Assembly: GCF_000235445.1 (NCBI RefSeq)
Contig: NZ_JH378835.1
Coordinates: 14,104 to 78,103 of the forward strand
Length of the DNA: 64,000 nt
Reading direction: 5' to 3'
Source of the DNA: Johnsonella ignava ATCC 51276
GTDB lineage: Bacteria > Bacillota > Clostridia > Lachnospirales > Lachnospiraceae
Shown: piece by piece, positions 18,158-27,223 of the stretch
Position numbering within the stretch: position 1 is the first letter of the stretch
Layout of the letters: each line of letters opens with the position of its first letter
Made by a program: the position numbers and the translations under genes
Notes under the pieces: generated by a model
What the model was told of the DNA's origin: nothing
Database searches by the model: none
What the model saw: only the letters and a program-made list of their open reading frames with translations

Positions 18158-20451
18158 TCCTCCTTTAAAAACTCGGCAATATTCATTCTGCTTAATCCTT
18201 TTACTCCAATGATTGTAGCAAAAACAGCAGATAACAGCATTGCGAAAGGAACCAAAAAATATGTAAAGATCGGATTTCTGACAAAATGCACACCGCTAAC
18301 TCCGATAAGAGAAAGAATCTTTCCTGTCAATCGATCGCCTACACTCAAAACCAGAAGGTTCCCTGCTAAAATACCCGCACTTAAGCTAAAAACCGTTTTT
18401 GCCATATACTGTAAATATAAACTCCTATTGCTAAAACCGATTGATTTCAAAATAGCATTCTGTCCTCTATCCTTTAAATACATCATCCTGACAAACAGAC
18501 TTACAATCAGGAAAACCAGAAAAAGACAGGCAGCTAATGCTACTTTGGTAATATTTTCTACCATCACAATCGTATTTCCGAATATCTGTTTTAGATAAGT
18601 CTCAGTATCTGCAAATCTGGCAAAAGAATATCGCTGTGTATAATCCTCCATAAAATCTCTGACAGAGGAGCTCTCATGTAGCCTTATAGGAATCACTGTC
18701 CACACGGTATCACCTTCGTCAATACGAAAGTTTGTTTTTGCAGTCTTACCCCCGTTTGTCAGGTCCGAAAAAATCCCCGATACTCTCAGCACTCTTTCTT
18801 CATTTCCAATCAGGAGAGTAATGCTGTCCCCTTCTTTCTTTGACAATTCATCAGATGCCAGCTTCGATAATGCTATTTCATAATCACTTAATGGAGCCTT
18901 TCCCGAAATATATCTTATCGGAAAACTGCTTTGTTTGCCGGAATCAATCCACAGTTTTTGCCTCGTTCCTTCCTCTGTCCTGTAATCGACCAGCTTTCCT
19001 GTGTAAAGTTCAAATTTATCTACGGCAGGGTCTTTCTCCAAATCCTTAAGCAGTGCTTGCAGTGCCTCTTCATTTTTTGCAGTCTCAGATATATCTATTC
19101 GTATATCATAAACTCCTACACCCAGGTAGTTTACAAAATTCTTATCCGATATAGTCGAATATATTGACATCGGAATTGTCAGAATAAATACTGAAAGCAC
19201 AAAAACCGAAACCAGTGTAAAGTACATCTTTTTTCTGGCAAAAAAATCGCTGATTACAAGCTGCAGCATCTTCGGCAAATTCGAAAGAGAGTGTAAAAAA
19301 ATTTCTTTTTCCTCTACCGCATTCTCATTTAACTTCAAATATTTTAACCTTTTTGAGAGTTTATTCATATAAAGATAAATCACCAGAAATATAAGTGCAC
19401 TTAGGATAAACGCAGCCGCATAGCTTAATCCGCTTTCCTGCGTCTCTCCGAAAAACATCTTCATATTTGCAAGAAAGGGACGCTTTAGCAGAAATGAGAG
19501 AAAGAATCCCGCTATCGAAGATATCCCTGCTATGAAAAGATATTTTGCCAGAAATAACAGCCTGATCTCTGCCGGAGATATACCGATTGCTTTTAGTACG
19601 GCAAGTTCCCTGTAATCCTCTTCAAGCTTAGCCAAAAGAGTAAAACGTATACATAAGAGCGAAATCCCTATAATAAGCATACCTATTAAAAGCAAGGCAA
19701 TGATCGTAATACCATCTGAAAAAGCATTTACAATTTTGAACAGGCGATAACTTAAAAAAGGCGGTCCGTTTGATTCTAATCCTGATTCAGCATAAGCGGC
19801 TTCAATCTTTGAAGAATCCTTTAAATCATGCAAACGAAACTCTATCAAATACTCCGGATTTCCCAATGCTTTAATGGAGCTATAATCCTCCTCATTGATT
19901 ATAAAACGCTTGGAAATGGATATTGATGAATTCATCTGGGAATCTCTTACAAAACCCGTTACTTTAAGCCTGTGATCTCGAATACTGAGAATATCTCCCT
20001 CCTTGACAAGTCCTGCACTTTGATAGAATATAGGAACATATACCTCTCCGATTTTCGGATTAATCTTGTTTCCTTTCAGATCCAGCAAATAATCAAACTT
20101 CGGACTTTGCACCGAAAAACCGTTATCATATACAAAATCTTTCAATGAAACTCCGTTAAAAGCAAGGAGAGATTGATCTATATTTAAAAATTCCAGAATC
20201 TGATATTCCTCAATCTCAGGATGAGATTCCACAAATAATTTCATTCGCTCCATATTTATCTCTCCGGTATGCATCTGTAAAAGATGAGGAGTCTCTGCTT
20301 TTTCAAGCAAGCTATGAATAGAGTCATTTAAGCGAATCGTAAGCTGACCTGCCACTGCCAAAAACGCAACTGACAGGATAATGAAAAATGCAATATTAAA
20401 ACTTTGCAGACGATTATACTTTATATCATTTTTAAGCAGCGTCCAATACAT
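18154..20451 (-). CDS. FtsX-type ABC transporter permease
   Basis: A 765-residue permease with two FtsX domains. A membrane helix lies near residues 15-38, an extracytoplasmic region follows, three helices lie at about 255-370, one at about 415-435, a second large external region follows, and three helices lie near the C-terminus. This is the organisation of MacB/BceB-like exporters of Gram-positives. Start 20451 has GGAGG 6 bases upstream, so the gene begins 20 bases inside the MFS gene's 3' end. Partner of the adjacent ATPase. Substrate unknown; peptide antibiotics or lipids are possible. Confidence 0.9.
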   Translation of the reverse strand: MYWTLLKNDIKYNRLQSFNIAFFIILSVAFLAVAGQLTIRLNDSIHSLLEKAETPHLLQMHTGEINMERMKLFVESHPEIEEYQILEFLNIDQSLLAFNGVSLKDFVYDNGFSVQSPKFDYLLDLKGNKINPKIGEVYVPIFYQSAGLVKEGDILSIRDHRLKVTGFVRDSQMNSSISISKRFIINEEDYSSIKALGNPEYLIEFRLHDLKDSSKIEAAYAESGLESNGPPFLSYRLFKIVNAFSDGITIIALLLIGMLIIGISLLCIRFTLLAKLEEDYRELAVLKAIGISPAEIRLLFLAKYLFIAGISSIAGFFLSFLLKRPFLANMKMFFGETQESGLSYAAAFILSALIFLVIYLYMNKLSKRLKYLKLNENAVEEKEIFLHSLSNLPKMLQLVISDFFARKKMYFTLVSVFVLSVFILTIPMSIYSTISDKNFVNYLGVGVYDIRIDISETAKNEEALQALLKDLEKDPAVDKFELYTGKLVDYRTEEGTRQKLWIDSGKQSSFPIRYISGKAPLSDYEIALSKLASDELSKKEGDSITLLIGNEERVLRVSGIFSDLTNGGKTAKTNFRIDEGDTVWTVIPIRLHESSSVRDFMEDYTQRYSFARFADTETYLKQIFGNTIVMVENITKVALAACLFLVFLIVSLFVRMMYLKDRGQNAILKSIGFSNRSLYLQYMAKTVFSLSAGILAGNLLVLSVGDRLTGKILSLIGVSGVHFVRNPIFTYFLVPFAMLLSAVFATIIGVKGLSRMNIAEFLKEE

Positions 20452-21724
20452 GCTCTTCCTCCAATTTTCTAATTTCATTCCTGCATGGCAAAGTCAAGGC
20501 TATAATCATAAGGAAAGCACCTGCAAGAATAATCATAAGTGCAGCACTTCTCCCCTCGCCTCTGCCGATTAACGCCAGAACCGCCCTTGCAATACCGCCT
20601 TCCTTTTGTATAAAAGGATTTATAATAAAATCAACGAGCACTCCTGTCAGGGCGTATGCGGCTACATAACCCACCTGAGAAATAAGACCTATAAGTCCCC
20701 ATGCTTTTCCCTGATGAACTGACGGAACAGTAACTCTTACCAGATAATCCATCGCCGTATTTGCAAACGGCAGGCTCAAAAAAAGACAAAACCCGAAAAG
20801 ACAGACCATGATCTTATTCTCTCTCCATGCAAATGCAGCCATAAAAAATCCCATTCCAAACAGAGCAAACTGCAAAATATACGTCAAATCTTTTTTTATA
20901 CTCACCCTGCCTAAAATTAATCCGCCTGCCAACATTCCGAAAGCTGAAATCGTAGTTGCAAATCCTGCGAAAGATTCTCCACCAAAGGACAAAAGCATCG
21001 GTATCATAAGAGTCTGAACTGTCCCCAGACAAAAGGAAACCAAAATGCCCAGCATAACCAGAACCCAGAGTCCCTTTTTATCATAAATAATATGAAAACC
21101 GAATTTCAAATCTTCCCCCAGTTTAGCTTCCACAGGACGACATACTCCCTTCATTTCCTTTCTTACAGCATAGGTAACCGGTAAAGTAATCAGTATGGTT
21201 AGAATGTCAAGAAAAAGGATCGAACGGATGCCTGCAATGCTTAAAACTAGTCCTGAAAGCACCGGTGAAAGCAGATAGCGTGAAGCCGGTATCAGCTGCA
21301 CCATTCCACTCGCTTTTGTATATTCCTCTTTTTCCAGCAGATCTGATATCGTAGAACGAAATGACGGCTCCACCAGAGAAGAAAATCCTGAACTTATCGC
21401 CGCTCCAAGAAGTATTCCTCCAATTAGAAATGTTTCATGCAGAAACTGCAAAGAAAACAGTATACACAGCAAACCTGTAATGGATAATCCGTCTCCCATA
21501 AGCATCAACAGCCTGCGGTCATGACGATCTGCCAAAACACCTGCAAACGGGGAAAAAAGAAGCCCCGGAAGAAAACCTGCCAGAATCATTAATCCGGTCA
21601 TACTGCTCATCCCTGTTTTTTGATAAATAAAAATACCAAGTGCAAAAGAACTCATACCCGAGCCGCTTGCCGAAATAAGGCTGGCTCCCCATAATAATAA
21701 AAATTTCTTATATCCGTTACTCAT
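20432..21724 (-). CDS. MFS transporter
   Basis: About 430 residues with some 10-12 hydrophobic segments. The MFS loop motif GVLADRHDRRLLM lies near residue 60, after the second helix. It resembles the enterobactin/macrolide efflux type found across Firmicutes. Start 21724 (ATG) has GAGGTGG 5 bases upstream; a GTG at 21733 is less likely. It follows tetR by 22 bases and overlaps the ABC permease gene. An MFS pump and an ABC exporter under one TetR repressor suggest defence against a toxic compound (inference). Confidence 0.9.
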   Translation of the reverse strand: MSNGYKKFLLLWGASLISASGSGMSSFALGIFIYQKTGMSSMTGLMILAGFLPGLLFSPFAGVLADRHDRRLLMLMGDGLSITGLLCILFSLQFLHETFLIGGILLGAAISSGFSSLVEPSFRSTISDLLEKEEYTKASGMVQLIPASRYLLSPVLSGLVLSIAGIRSILFLDILTILITLPVTYAVRKEMKGVCRPVEAKLGEDLKFGFHIIYDKKGLWVLVMLGILVSFCLGTVQTLMIPMLLSFGGESFAGFATTISAFGMLAGGLILGRVSIKKDLTYILQFALFGMGFFMAAFAWRENKIMVCLFGFCLFLSLPFANTAMDYLVRVTVPSVHQGKAWGLIGLISQVGYVAAYALTGVLVDFIINPFIQKEGGIARAVLALIGRGEGRSAALMIILAGAFLMIIALTLPCRNEIRKLEEEHVLDAA

Positions 21725-21746
21725 CTTATCCACCTCACTTTTAATA

Positions 21747-22352
21747 TCAGGACAATACCTTTAATCTGTCGAAACTCCCCTCTTTTGCCCCCAGCATTCG
21801 CTCTATATTGTATAAAAGGCTCTCCGTCCGGCGTTCTAAATCCTTTTTATCCATATTTTCATAATGTACATCTATAAATCCTATGATCATAACCAAAATC
21901 AGCTCCGCACTCTCATAAGGAAAAGCATTGTGAAATATACCTTCTTCCACACCCTCTTTGATAATATCCCCCAGTATAGGAGTGATTTTTTGAATGAAGG
22001 ATATGTTGCTCTTTTCATGAAAAAGTGCATTCTGAGGTTGATTCATATAATCAATCATCAAATTCCCGCCGGATAAACGCTTCATACTCGTACTTGAAAA
22101 CAATGCAAAAATCTTTTCATATACGGGCAGTTCTTTCTTCAAAACAATACTTTGTGCCTCTTCTACTATTTTTTTTGCAGAACGCTCTATAATCGCATCC
22201 ATAATTGCCTCTTTAGATTCAAAATGATAATACAGAGTGCCCCTCGCAATATCCAATTTACTTAAAATATCACTAATTGAAGTATTATCATATCCCTTTT
22301 CCAGAAAAAGAGAGAATGAAATATCCAAAATCTGTTCTTTTTTATTCTTCAT
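21747..22352 (-). CDS. TetR-family transcriptional repressor
   Basis: A 201-residue TetR-type regulator. The N-terminal helix-turn-helix is clear (ISDILSKLDIARGTLYYHFESKEAI). The C-terminal ligand domain is divergent, as usual. It is the first gene of the operon, with a consensus promoter and a 17-base palindromic operator just upstream (22370-22386), so it probably represses itself and the transporter genes and is released by the transported compound. Confidence 0.92.
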   Translation of the reverse strand: MKNKKEQILDISFSLFLEKGYDNTSISDILSKLDIARGTLYYHFESKEAIMDAIIERSAKKIVEEAQSIVLKKELPVYEKIFALFSSTSMKRLSGGNLMIDYMNQPQNALFHEKSNISFIQKITPILGDIIKEGVEEGIFHNAFPYESAELILVMIIGFIDVHYENMDKKDLERRTESLLYNIERMLGAKEGSFDRLKVLS

Positions 22353-22369
22353 AAGTTTTCCTCCTTTTT

Positions 22370-22386
22370 AGACTGACAGTCGGTCT
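22370..22386 (-). promoter_or_regulatory. TetR operator palindrome
   Basis: AGACCGACTGTCAGTCT on the minus strand is a 17-base palindrome with one central base and one mismatched pair. It lies 9 bases downstream of the -10 hexamer, over the predicted transcription start, the classical place for TetR-family repression. Confidence 0.8.
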
Positions 22387-22395
22387 GTTTTTTAT

Positions 22396-22424
22396 ATTGT
22401 AACAGGAATAAAAAAATTTGTCAA
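22396..22424 (-). promoter_or_regulatory. promoter of the tetR-MFS-ABC operon
   Basis: On the minus strand TTGACA (22419-22424), a 17-base spacer and TACAAT (22396-22401) form a near-consensus promoter. Confidence 0.85.
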
Positions 22425-22443
22425 CTGAATTTGAGCATAAATA

Positions 22444-22492
22444 AAAACCTGCCGGGCGGATAGTTAAAATCCGCCTGACAGGCTCCTTTTTT
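22444..22492 (-). terminator. terminator of the pyrimidine degradation operon
   Basis: CCTGCCGGGCGGA and TCCGCCTGACAGG pair as a GC-rich stem with one mismatch around a short loop. T-runs follow on both strands. It lies directly after the stop codon of the fused CoA-transferase gene. Confidence 0.88.
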
Positions 22493-22495
22493 GTA

Positions 22496-24067
22496 TTAAA
22501 TTATTCCTTCTTTTTTAAGCTCTTCAAGCTCAGCATCGGACAGACCGTAGATTTCCTTATTATGTTGCCCAAGCATCGGAGCAGGTGTATCTACGCTTCC
22601 GGGGGTTGCACTTAATTTTATCGGGCATCCCTGAAAATACATATCACCTATTAAGGGATGCTCCATATGCACCATCATCTCTCTCTCCTGAAACTGCGGA
22701 TGCTCTATCGCCTCCTTCATATCAAGTACGGGACCGCATGGAATGCCGACTTTATCAAACATTTCCTCAATATCTCTCTTTTTATGCTTTTTAACCCATT
22801 GCACTATAATATCATGCAGTCCGTCATTGTAATTTTTTACTCTAAGGTCATTTGTACAGTATTTAGGATGCTGTACAAGATCACTGCGTCCTATAACATC
22901 ACAAAATACCTTAAAAAGCTTGTCATTCCCGACTCCAAGTGCCACATAACCGTCTTCTGCCTCATAAATATTAAACGGTGCTATAGTAAGATCTATATTT
23001 CCTTGTCTTTGAGGTATTGTACCTGAAAGAGTTGTTGTAACTATAGCATTTTCAAGTAAAGTAAATATAGTATCCGCCATAGCCACGTCTACATGCTGCC
23101 CCTTACCGGTAACACTTCTTCTGTACAGTGCCATTAAAACACCTACACATAGGTATATACCTGTAACATTATCGGCTATTGAAGCACCCACTTTTACCGG
23201 TGGAGTATCCGGGTAGCCTGTGATATTTACCATGCCTGCAAGCGACTGTGCCACGATATCATAACAAGGTCTGTGTGATAAAGGACCATACTGCCCAAAT
23301 CCGGTTCCTGAGGCATATATAATGCCGGGATTTATTTTCTTTAATGTTTCATAGTCTACCTTAAGTTTTTTAGTAACACCCGGTCTAAAATTTTCAACAA
23401 CAATATCAGCCTCTTTTACAAGCTTATAAAATATTTCTCTGCCTTTATCCGATTTAAGATTAATAGTACAGCCCTTTTTATTGCGGTTAAGAAATGCATA
23501 AAATCCGCTTTCATTTGTCTTTTCATCTATAGGAGGCCAAAATCTGCACTGTTCCCCGCCTATAGGTTCAAACTTTATTACTTCGGCTCCGTTATCTCCA
23601 AGTAATGTGGTACAAAACGGACCGTTATATGCATGTGTCAAATCAAGTACCCTTATTCCTGAAAGTGCTTTATTACCTGATTTCCTATCCAGTTTTTTTT
23701 TAGGTATCTCATATTCAAATATGGCAAGAGTTGAAAGCGGAGGATCCTCAAGTACATCTATAGAACTTGCAAATTTCGGCTTTTCAGGAATTTGTGCAAC
23801 TTTAAATGAACGAACCTCTATCAGTGTTTTTTCATCTTCTTCCTTCAGTATACGTGCCCTTATTTCAATATAATCTCCTGCAAAACACGGTACAAAAAGC
23901 CTTATTTTTTTTACTTTAGAGCATCTTCCTGTATTTTTATATACCTTTGCCATAAGCCTGTCGGCTGCATCTTCTAAAAGGGTTATAGATCTTGCACCAT
24001 TTACAACACCTCCCCCATAAAATGCATCTCTGGTTGACATACGGTACCTCATAGTAATTTCATGCAT
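22496..24067 (-). CDS. hotdog (beta-alanyl-CoA ammonia-lyase-like) / class III CoA-transferase fusion
   Basis: Residues about 1-125 form a hotdog domain resembling beta-alanyl-CoA and 3-aminobutyryl-CoA ammonia lyases (MSTRDAFYGGG then VVNGARS). Residues about 135-515 are a complete CaiB/BaiF (class III) CoA-transferase: VLDLTHAYNGPFCT, an Asp in VGASIADNVTGIY that fits the catalytic Asp, and ENFRPGV. In this operon it could activate beta-alanine to beta-alanyl-CoA and help eliminate ammonia to acrylyl-CoA (inference from context and homology). Start 24067 has AGGAAAGG a few bases upstream; 24082 is the alternative. The fusion is unusual: in known beta-alanine fermentation the two activities are separate proteins. 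Confidence 0.85.
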   Translation of the reverse strand: MHEITMRYRMSTRDAFYGGGVVNGARSITLLEDAADRLMAKVYKNTGRCSKVKKIRLFVPCFAGDYIEIRARILKEEDEKTLIEVRSFKVAQIPEKPKFASSIDVLEDPPLSTLAIFEYEIPKKKLDRKSGNKALSGIRVLDLTHAYNGPFCTTLLGDNGAEVIKFEPIGGEQCRFWPPIDEKTNESGFYAFLNRNKKGCTINLKSDKGREIFYKLVKEADIVVENFRPGVTKKLKVDYETLKKINPGIIYASGTGFGQYGPLSHRPCYDIVAQSLAGMVNITGYPDTPPVKVGASIADNVTGIYLCVGVLMALYRRSVTGKGQHVDVAMADTIFTLLENAIVTTTLSGTIPQRQGNIDLTIAPFNIYEAEDGYVALGVGNDKLFKVFCDVIGRSDLVQHPKYCTNDLRVKNYNDGLHDIIVQWVKKHKKRDIEEMFDKVGIPCGPVLDMKEAIEHPQFQEREMMVHMEHPLIGDMYFQGCPIKLSATPGSVDTPAPMLGQHNKEIYGLSDAELEELKKEGII

Positions 24068-24135
24068 ATTACCTTTCCTCATCTTTCATCAATTATATTT
24101 ACATATTAAGCAAACATTCGCAATCTTCTCTACAT

Positions 24136-24594
24136 CTAGATCGATTCAACTTCTCTCCATGGATCCTTTACCATTCCGAAAGGCTGCTCTCCCCTCTGTA
24201 CCTCTTTTTTTACAACCAGTACCACAGTGCCTTCCGTTATAAGTTTAGGCTCGTCAAAATAATACATATCACCGGGATTTGCATCTTTAACCCCCATCCT
24301 TGAAGCTAAAGTTGCAACCTTATATGTTTTTACCCTGCATGTCCTTGAAGTATTCCCTGCTTTTATAAGCTCCGCACTGAAATCAAGCTGATCTCCAACA
24401 TACGCATCTTCATAAAGTTCAACATCTGTGTATCCAAGACAGAGAGACTCATCTCCGTCATTAAGTATCATAAGTTCCGTTTCAGCATCACCTATAAAAT
24501 CAAACTGCCTGCCGAAAGGTATTACACCGTCAGGACTGTTTGCATCCGCCGTTGTCATTTTATAACTGAGTAATGCCTTTTTTCTTGTACTCAT
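24136..24594 (-). CDS. hotdog-fold beta-alanyl-CoA ammonia-lyase-like protein
   Basis: A 152-residue single hotdog protein of the 3-aminobutyryl/beta-alanyl-CoA ammonia lyase type: SLCLGYTDVELYEDAYVGDQL near residue 60 and RVKTYKVATL near 90. It keeps this central part well, but the N-terminal NGAR motif of the lyases is replaced (PDGVIPFGRQ); the fused domain in the next gene keeps NGAR but is divergent in the central part. The two may therefore form a mixed complex (inference). Start 24594 has GGAGG 5 bases upstream; the frame to 24606 opens on a TTG within that site. Confidence 0.8.
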   Translation of the reverse strand: MSTRKKALLSYKMTTADANSPDGVIPFGRQFDFIGDAETELMILNDGDESLCLGYTDVELYEDAYVGDQLDFSAELIKAGNTSRTCRVKTYKVATLASRMGVKDANPGDMYYFDEPKLITEGTVVLVVKKEVQRGEQPFGMVKDPWREVESI

Positions 24595-24613
24595 AGATTC
24601 CTCCAAAAATATT

Positions 24614-25870
24614 TTAATTCCTATCCAAATTTAAAACCGCATTTAAAAGTACTTCCGCTCCCTTTACACACTGCTCTAAAGACGTAAATTCTTCCTCACA
24701 ATGCGAATGACCGTCTTTTGACGGAACAAAAATCATAGTTGTCGGCATCATATAAGAAGCAAACTGAGCATCATGACCTGCTCCCGAATTTATTTTTTGA
24801 TTTTTATATCCAAGTTCATCAACCGCTTCCTGAACATAGCCTACAAGTTTTTTATTGAAATAAACTGTATCTCTTGTCCATGCCACTTCACTTTCTATAC
24901 GGCATTTTGCCAATTCTTCCGGAAGATTCTTTATAGCCTTTACAACCCCTTCTATCACTTTAGGATCTTCATGTCTTGCATCAAGTGAAAACTCCACCAT
25001 ATCGGGTATTACTGTATGTACATTCGGATGACAGAGTATCTCTCCTGTAGTATAAACAAGATCGGGGGCAAGCTTGTCAAGCTCATTGTGAAGCTGCTGT
25101 ATAGCCAGTGCAGCTGCATATAAAGCATCTTTCCTGTATTTCATAGGAGTTGTTCCTGCATGATCCGACTGACCGAAAGCTCTTATACGGTAATTTACCA
25201 TGCCGAGCACACAGGTAACTACACCTATATCATTGCCTGCAGCTTCAAGTATAGGTCCCTGCTCTATATGAAGCTCAAACATTGCCGAATACTCTTTTGG
25301 ATTAAGCCTGTTTTTTTTATCACCTTTATACTTATTCTTATCAAGCATTTCACCGAAAGTAACCGTTTTATCAAGTACCGACTTTGAGAGCAGCATATTT
25401 TCATGTTTAAAATTTTTCCTTATATTCTCAGGCAGATAATCATAGCAAATTACACCTGACGACATCATTGCCGGAGGATAAAGAGAGCCCTCCTCATTAG
25501 TCCATATCATTGCAGTAATATTATGTTTATGAGGAATTTTTTCATCAGCTATGGTTTCGAGTGCTTCCATTGCAGACATCACTCCCAGTATTCCGTCGTA
25601 ATTTCCTCCGTTTCTGACCGAATCACAGTGAGATGCCATAACTATACCCGGCAGATTTGGACTGCTTCCCTTAATTGTGGCATACATATTTGCCATATCA
25701 TCGGTTTTAATTTCCGCACCTATTACCTTCATTCTTTTTACAAATTCATCTCTCGCCTGAAGATCTTCCTGAGAAAGTGTATAGCGTGTAACTCCTCCAT
25801 GACCCGCATCTCCATACTTACTCATTGTTTTAATCTTATCTTCCATTCTTTGTTTACTGCATTTATACAT
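24614..25870 (-). CDS. N-carbamoyl-beta-alanine amidohydrolase (M20 family)
   Basis: A 418-residue zinc hydrolase of the M20 carbamoylase/allantoate amidohydrolase group. Metal-ligand motifs are visible: MASHCDSVRNGGNYDGILG, TNEEGSLYPP, ELHIEQGPILE and SGAGHDAQ. Members hydrolyse N-carbamoyl amino acids or ureidopropionate. Between a dihydropyrimidinase and beta-alanine-using genes, the likely substrate is N-carbamoyl-beta-alanine, giving beta-alanine, CO2 and ammonia. Allantoate or other N-carbamoyl amino acids cannot be excluded from sequence. GGAGG lies 5 bases before the ATG. Confidence 0.88.
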   Translation of the reverse strand: MYKCSKQRMEDKIKTMSKYGDAGHGGVTRYTLSQEDLQARDEFVKRMKVIGAEIKTDDMANMYATIKGSSPNLPGIVMASHCDSVRNGGNYDGILGVMSAMEALETIADEKIPHKHNITAMIWTNEEGSLYPPAMMSSGVICYDYLPENIRKNFKHENMLLSKSVLDKTVTFGEMLDKNKYKGDKKNRLNPKEYSAMFELHIEQGPILEAAGNDIGVVTCVLGMVNYRIRAFGQSDHAGTTPMKYRKDALYAAALAIQQLHNELDKLAPDLVYTTGEILCHPNVHTVIPDMVEFSLDARHEDPKVIEGVVKAIKNLPEELAKCRIESEVAWTRDTVYFNKKLVGYVQEAVDELGYKNQKINSGAGHDAQFASYMMPTTMIFVPSKDGHSHCEEEFTSLEQCVKGAEVLLNAVLNLDRN

Positions 25871-25896
25871 AATTACCTCCTTAAATATTTTAATTG

Positions 25897-26364
25897 TTAT
25901 TTACTAAACCTCTTTCTAAAATATTCAAAAAATTGTTTTATAAATTCCTTTAAGAGTTGAAATAAGATCAAGGACACTATTATGCCGCTTGCAAGTGCTC
26001 CTGCAATTAAAAGTGATTGTATACCGTAAAAAGCAAATCTTTCCCTTTGATTTTTTAACGCACAGTGCATGGTTGTATAAAGTGAAAATCCTGGAATAAG
26101 AGGTATAAAACCTACAGCCAAAAATACTGTCGCAGGCTTTTTTTTAAGTCTTGCAAAAACTTCAGCATACAGACCTAAAAACAAAGCGGCAAAAAAATAC
26201 CTTATCCCCTCTCCTTTAAAATATATTGCCGCCGTCAGATATACCCCCCATGAAAGCATACCGCCAAGCGAAGACCACAACATACTGGATCCTTTCAGAT
26301 TAAAAACAAGTGCAAATCCCAATGCTCCAAAGAATGCAGCTGCAAGCTGTATTATCTCTCTCAT
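25897..26364 (-). CDS. ThrE-type exporter, small subunit (ThrE_2)
   Basis: A 155-residue membrane protein with about five hydrophobic segments and the family motif VGFIPLIPGFSLY near residue 85. It corresponds to the C-terminal half of threonine/serine exporters, encoded here as a separate gene. Its partner half is the next gene upstream (26438-27217). ThrE proteins export threonine and serine in corynebacteria; embedded in a pyrimidine operon the pair may move beta-alanine or another small amino acid (inference). Confidence 0.85.
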   Translation of the reverse strand: MREIIQLAAAFFGALGFALVFNLKGSSMLWSSLGGMLSWGVYLTAAIYFKGEGIRYFFAALFLGLYAEVFARLKKKPATVFLAVGFIPLIPGFSLYTTMHCALKNQRERFAFYGIQSLLIAGALASGIIVSLILFQLLKEFIKQFFEYFRKRFSK

Positions 26365-26437
26365 TACAGACCTCTGCCCAATTATTTAAAAATAGTGAAA
26401 TTAAGTATTCCAAGTCCGCTTTAACACCTGCTCATAC

Positions 26438-27217
26438 CTATAAAATCAGTTTCCCTATGGACATTCCAAGTGCTACCGCAATACTTAATAAAACGGATTC
26501 CGTAAAACGTACAAAACCGGATATAATATTTCCTGAAAAGAGATCTCTAAAAGAATTTGTAATCATAAGCCCGGGTATAAGAACCATTATATTTCCTATA
26601 CTTATATTTTCAGCTGACTCTCCTATGTTAAATTTTACAAATAATACAGCAAGTATCCCCGCCGCTCCGGCACACACACAGGAACTTAAAAATTTATTCA
26701 TCTTCAGTTTTTTCAGCACTGTTTCATATGCATGCATCATAAAACCTATAATACAGGCAGATACCGCTTCAGCGGTACTGCCCCCGAAAAATATCGTAAA
26801 TGCGGCTGAAATCATGCCATATCCTATAAATGTCCTGACAAATGAAGCCCCATTTAATTTATTTATGCTTTTAATATCATCTTTTATAGACTTAATATCA
26901 GGCTTTATTCTGCATATATTTCTTGAAAGACTGTTTAGGTATTCCAGCTTATATAAATCATACTTAAATGATTCTATTCTCCTGCTCTGAGTTATATATC
27001 CCTCATTTTCACAGTAAATAGTAACCAGTATTACATACGGTATTGAAAAGACATTAATCTCCTTTGCACCGTAAGCCTTACAAATCCTGCTTATAGAATC
27101 TTCCACTCTGCTGATTTCAGCACCGTTTACAAGCATTTCAGCCCCTATATCCAGTGCATATGACAATAAAAGTTTCCCTGTATCGTCAGATAATTTCACA
27201 CAGTATTCATCATCCAT
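26438..27217 (-). CDS. ThrE-type exporter, large subunit (ThrE_1)
   Basis: A 259-residue protein with a soluble N-terminal part (residues 1-115, including the MLVNGAEISRVEDSISRIC motif) and about five membrane segments including MVLIPGLMITNSFRDLFSGN. This is the N-terminal half of ThrE exporters. The gene begins 6 bases after the dihydropyrimidinase stop, so it is translated as part of the pyrimidine operon. A second split ThrE pair lies at 57172-58623. Confidence 0.87.
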   Translation of the reverse strand: MDDEYCVKLSDDTGKLLLSYALDIGAEMLVNGAEISRVEDSISRICKAYGAKEINVFSIPYVILVTIYCENEGYITQSRRIESFKYDLYKLEYLNSLSRNICRIKPDIKSIKDDIKSINKLNGASFVRTFIGYGMISAAFTIFFGGSTAEAVSACIIGFMMHAYETVLKKLKMNKFLSSCVCAGAAGILAVLFVKFNIGESAENISIGNIMVLIPGLMITNSFRDLFSGNIISGFVRFTESVLLSIAVALGMSIGKLIL

Positions 27218-27223
27218 AAATTA

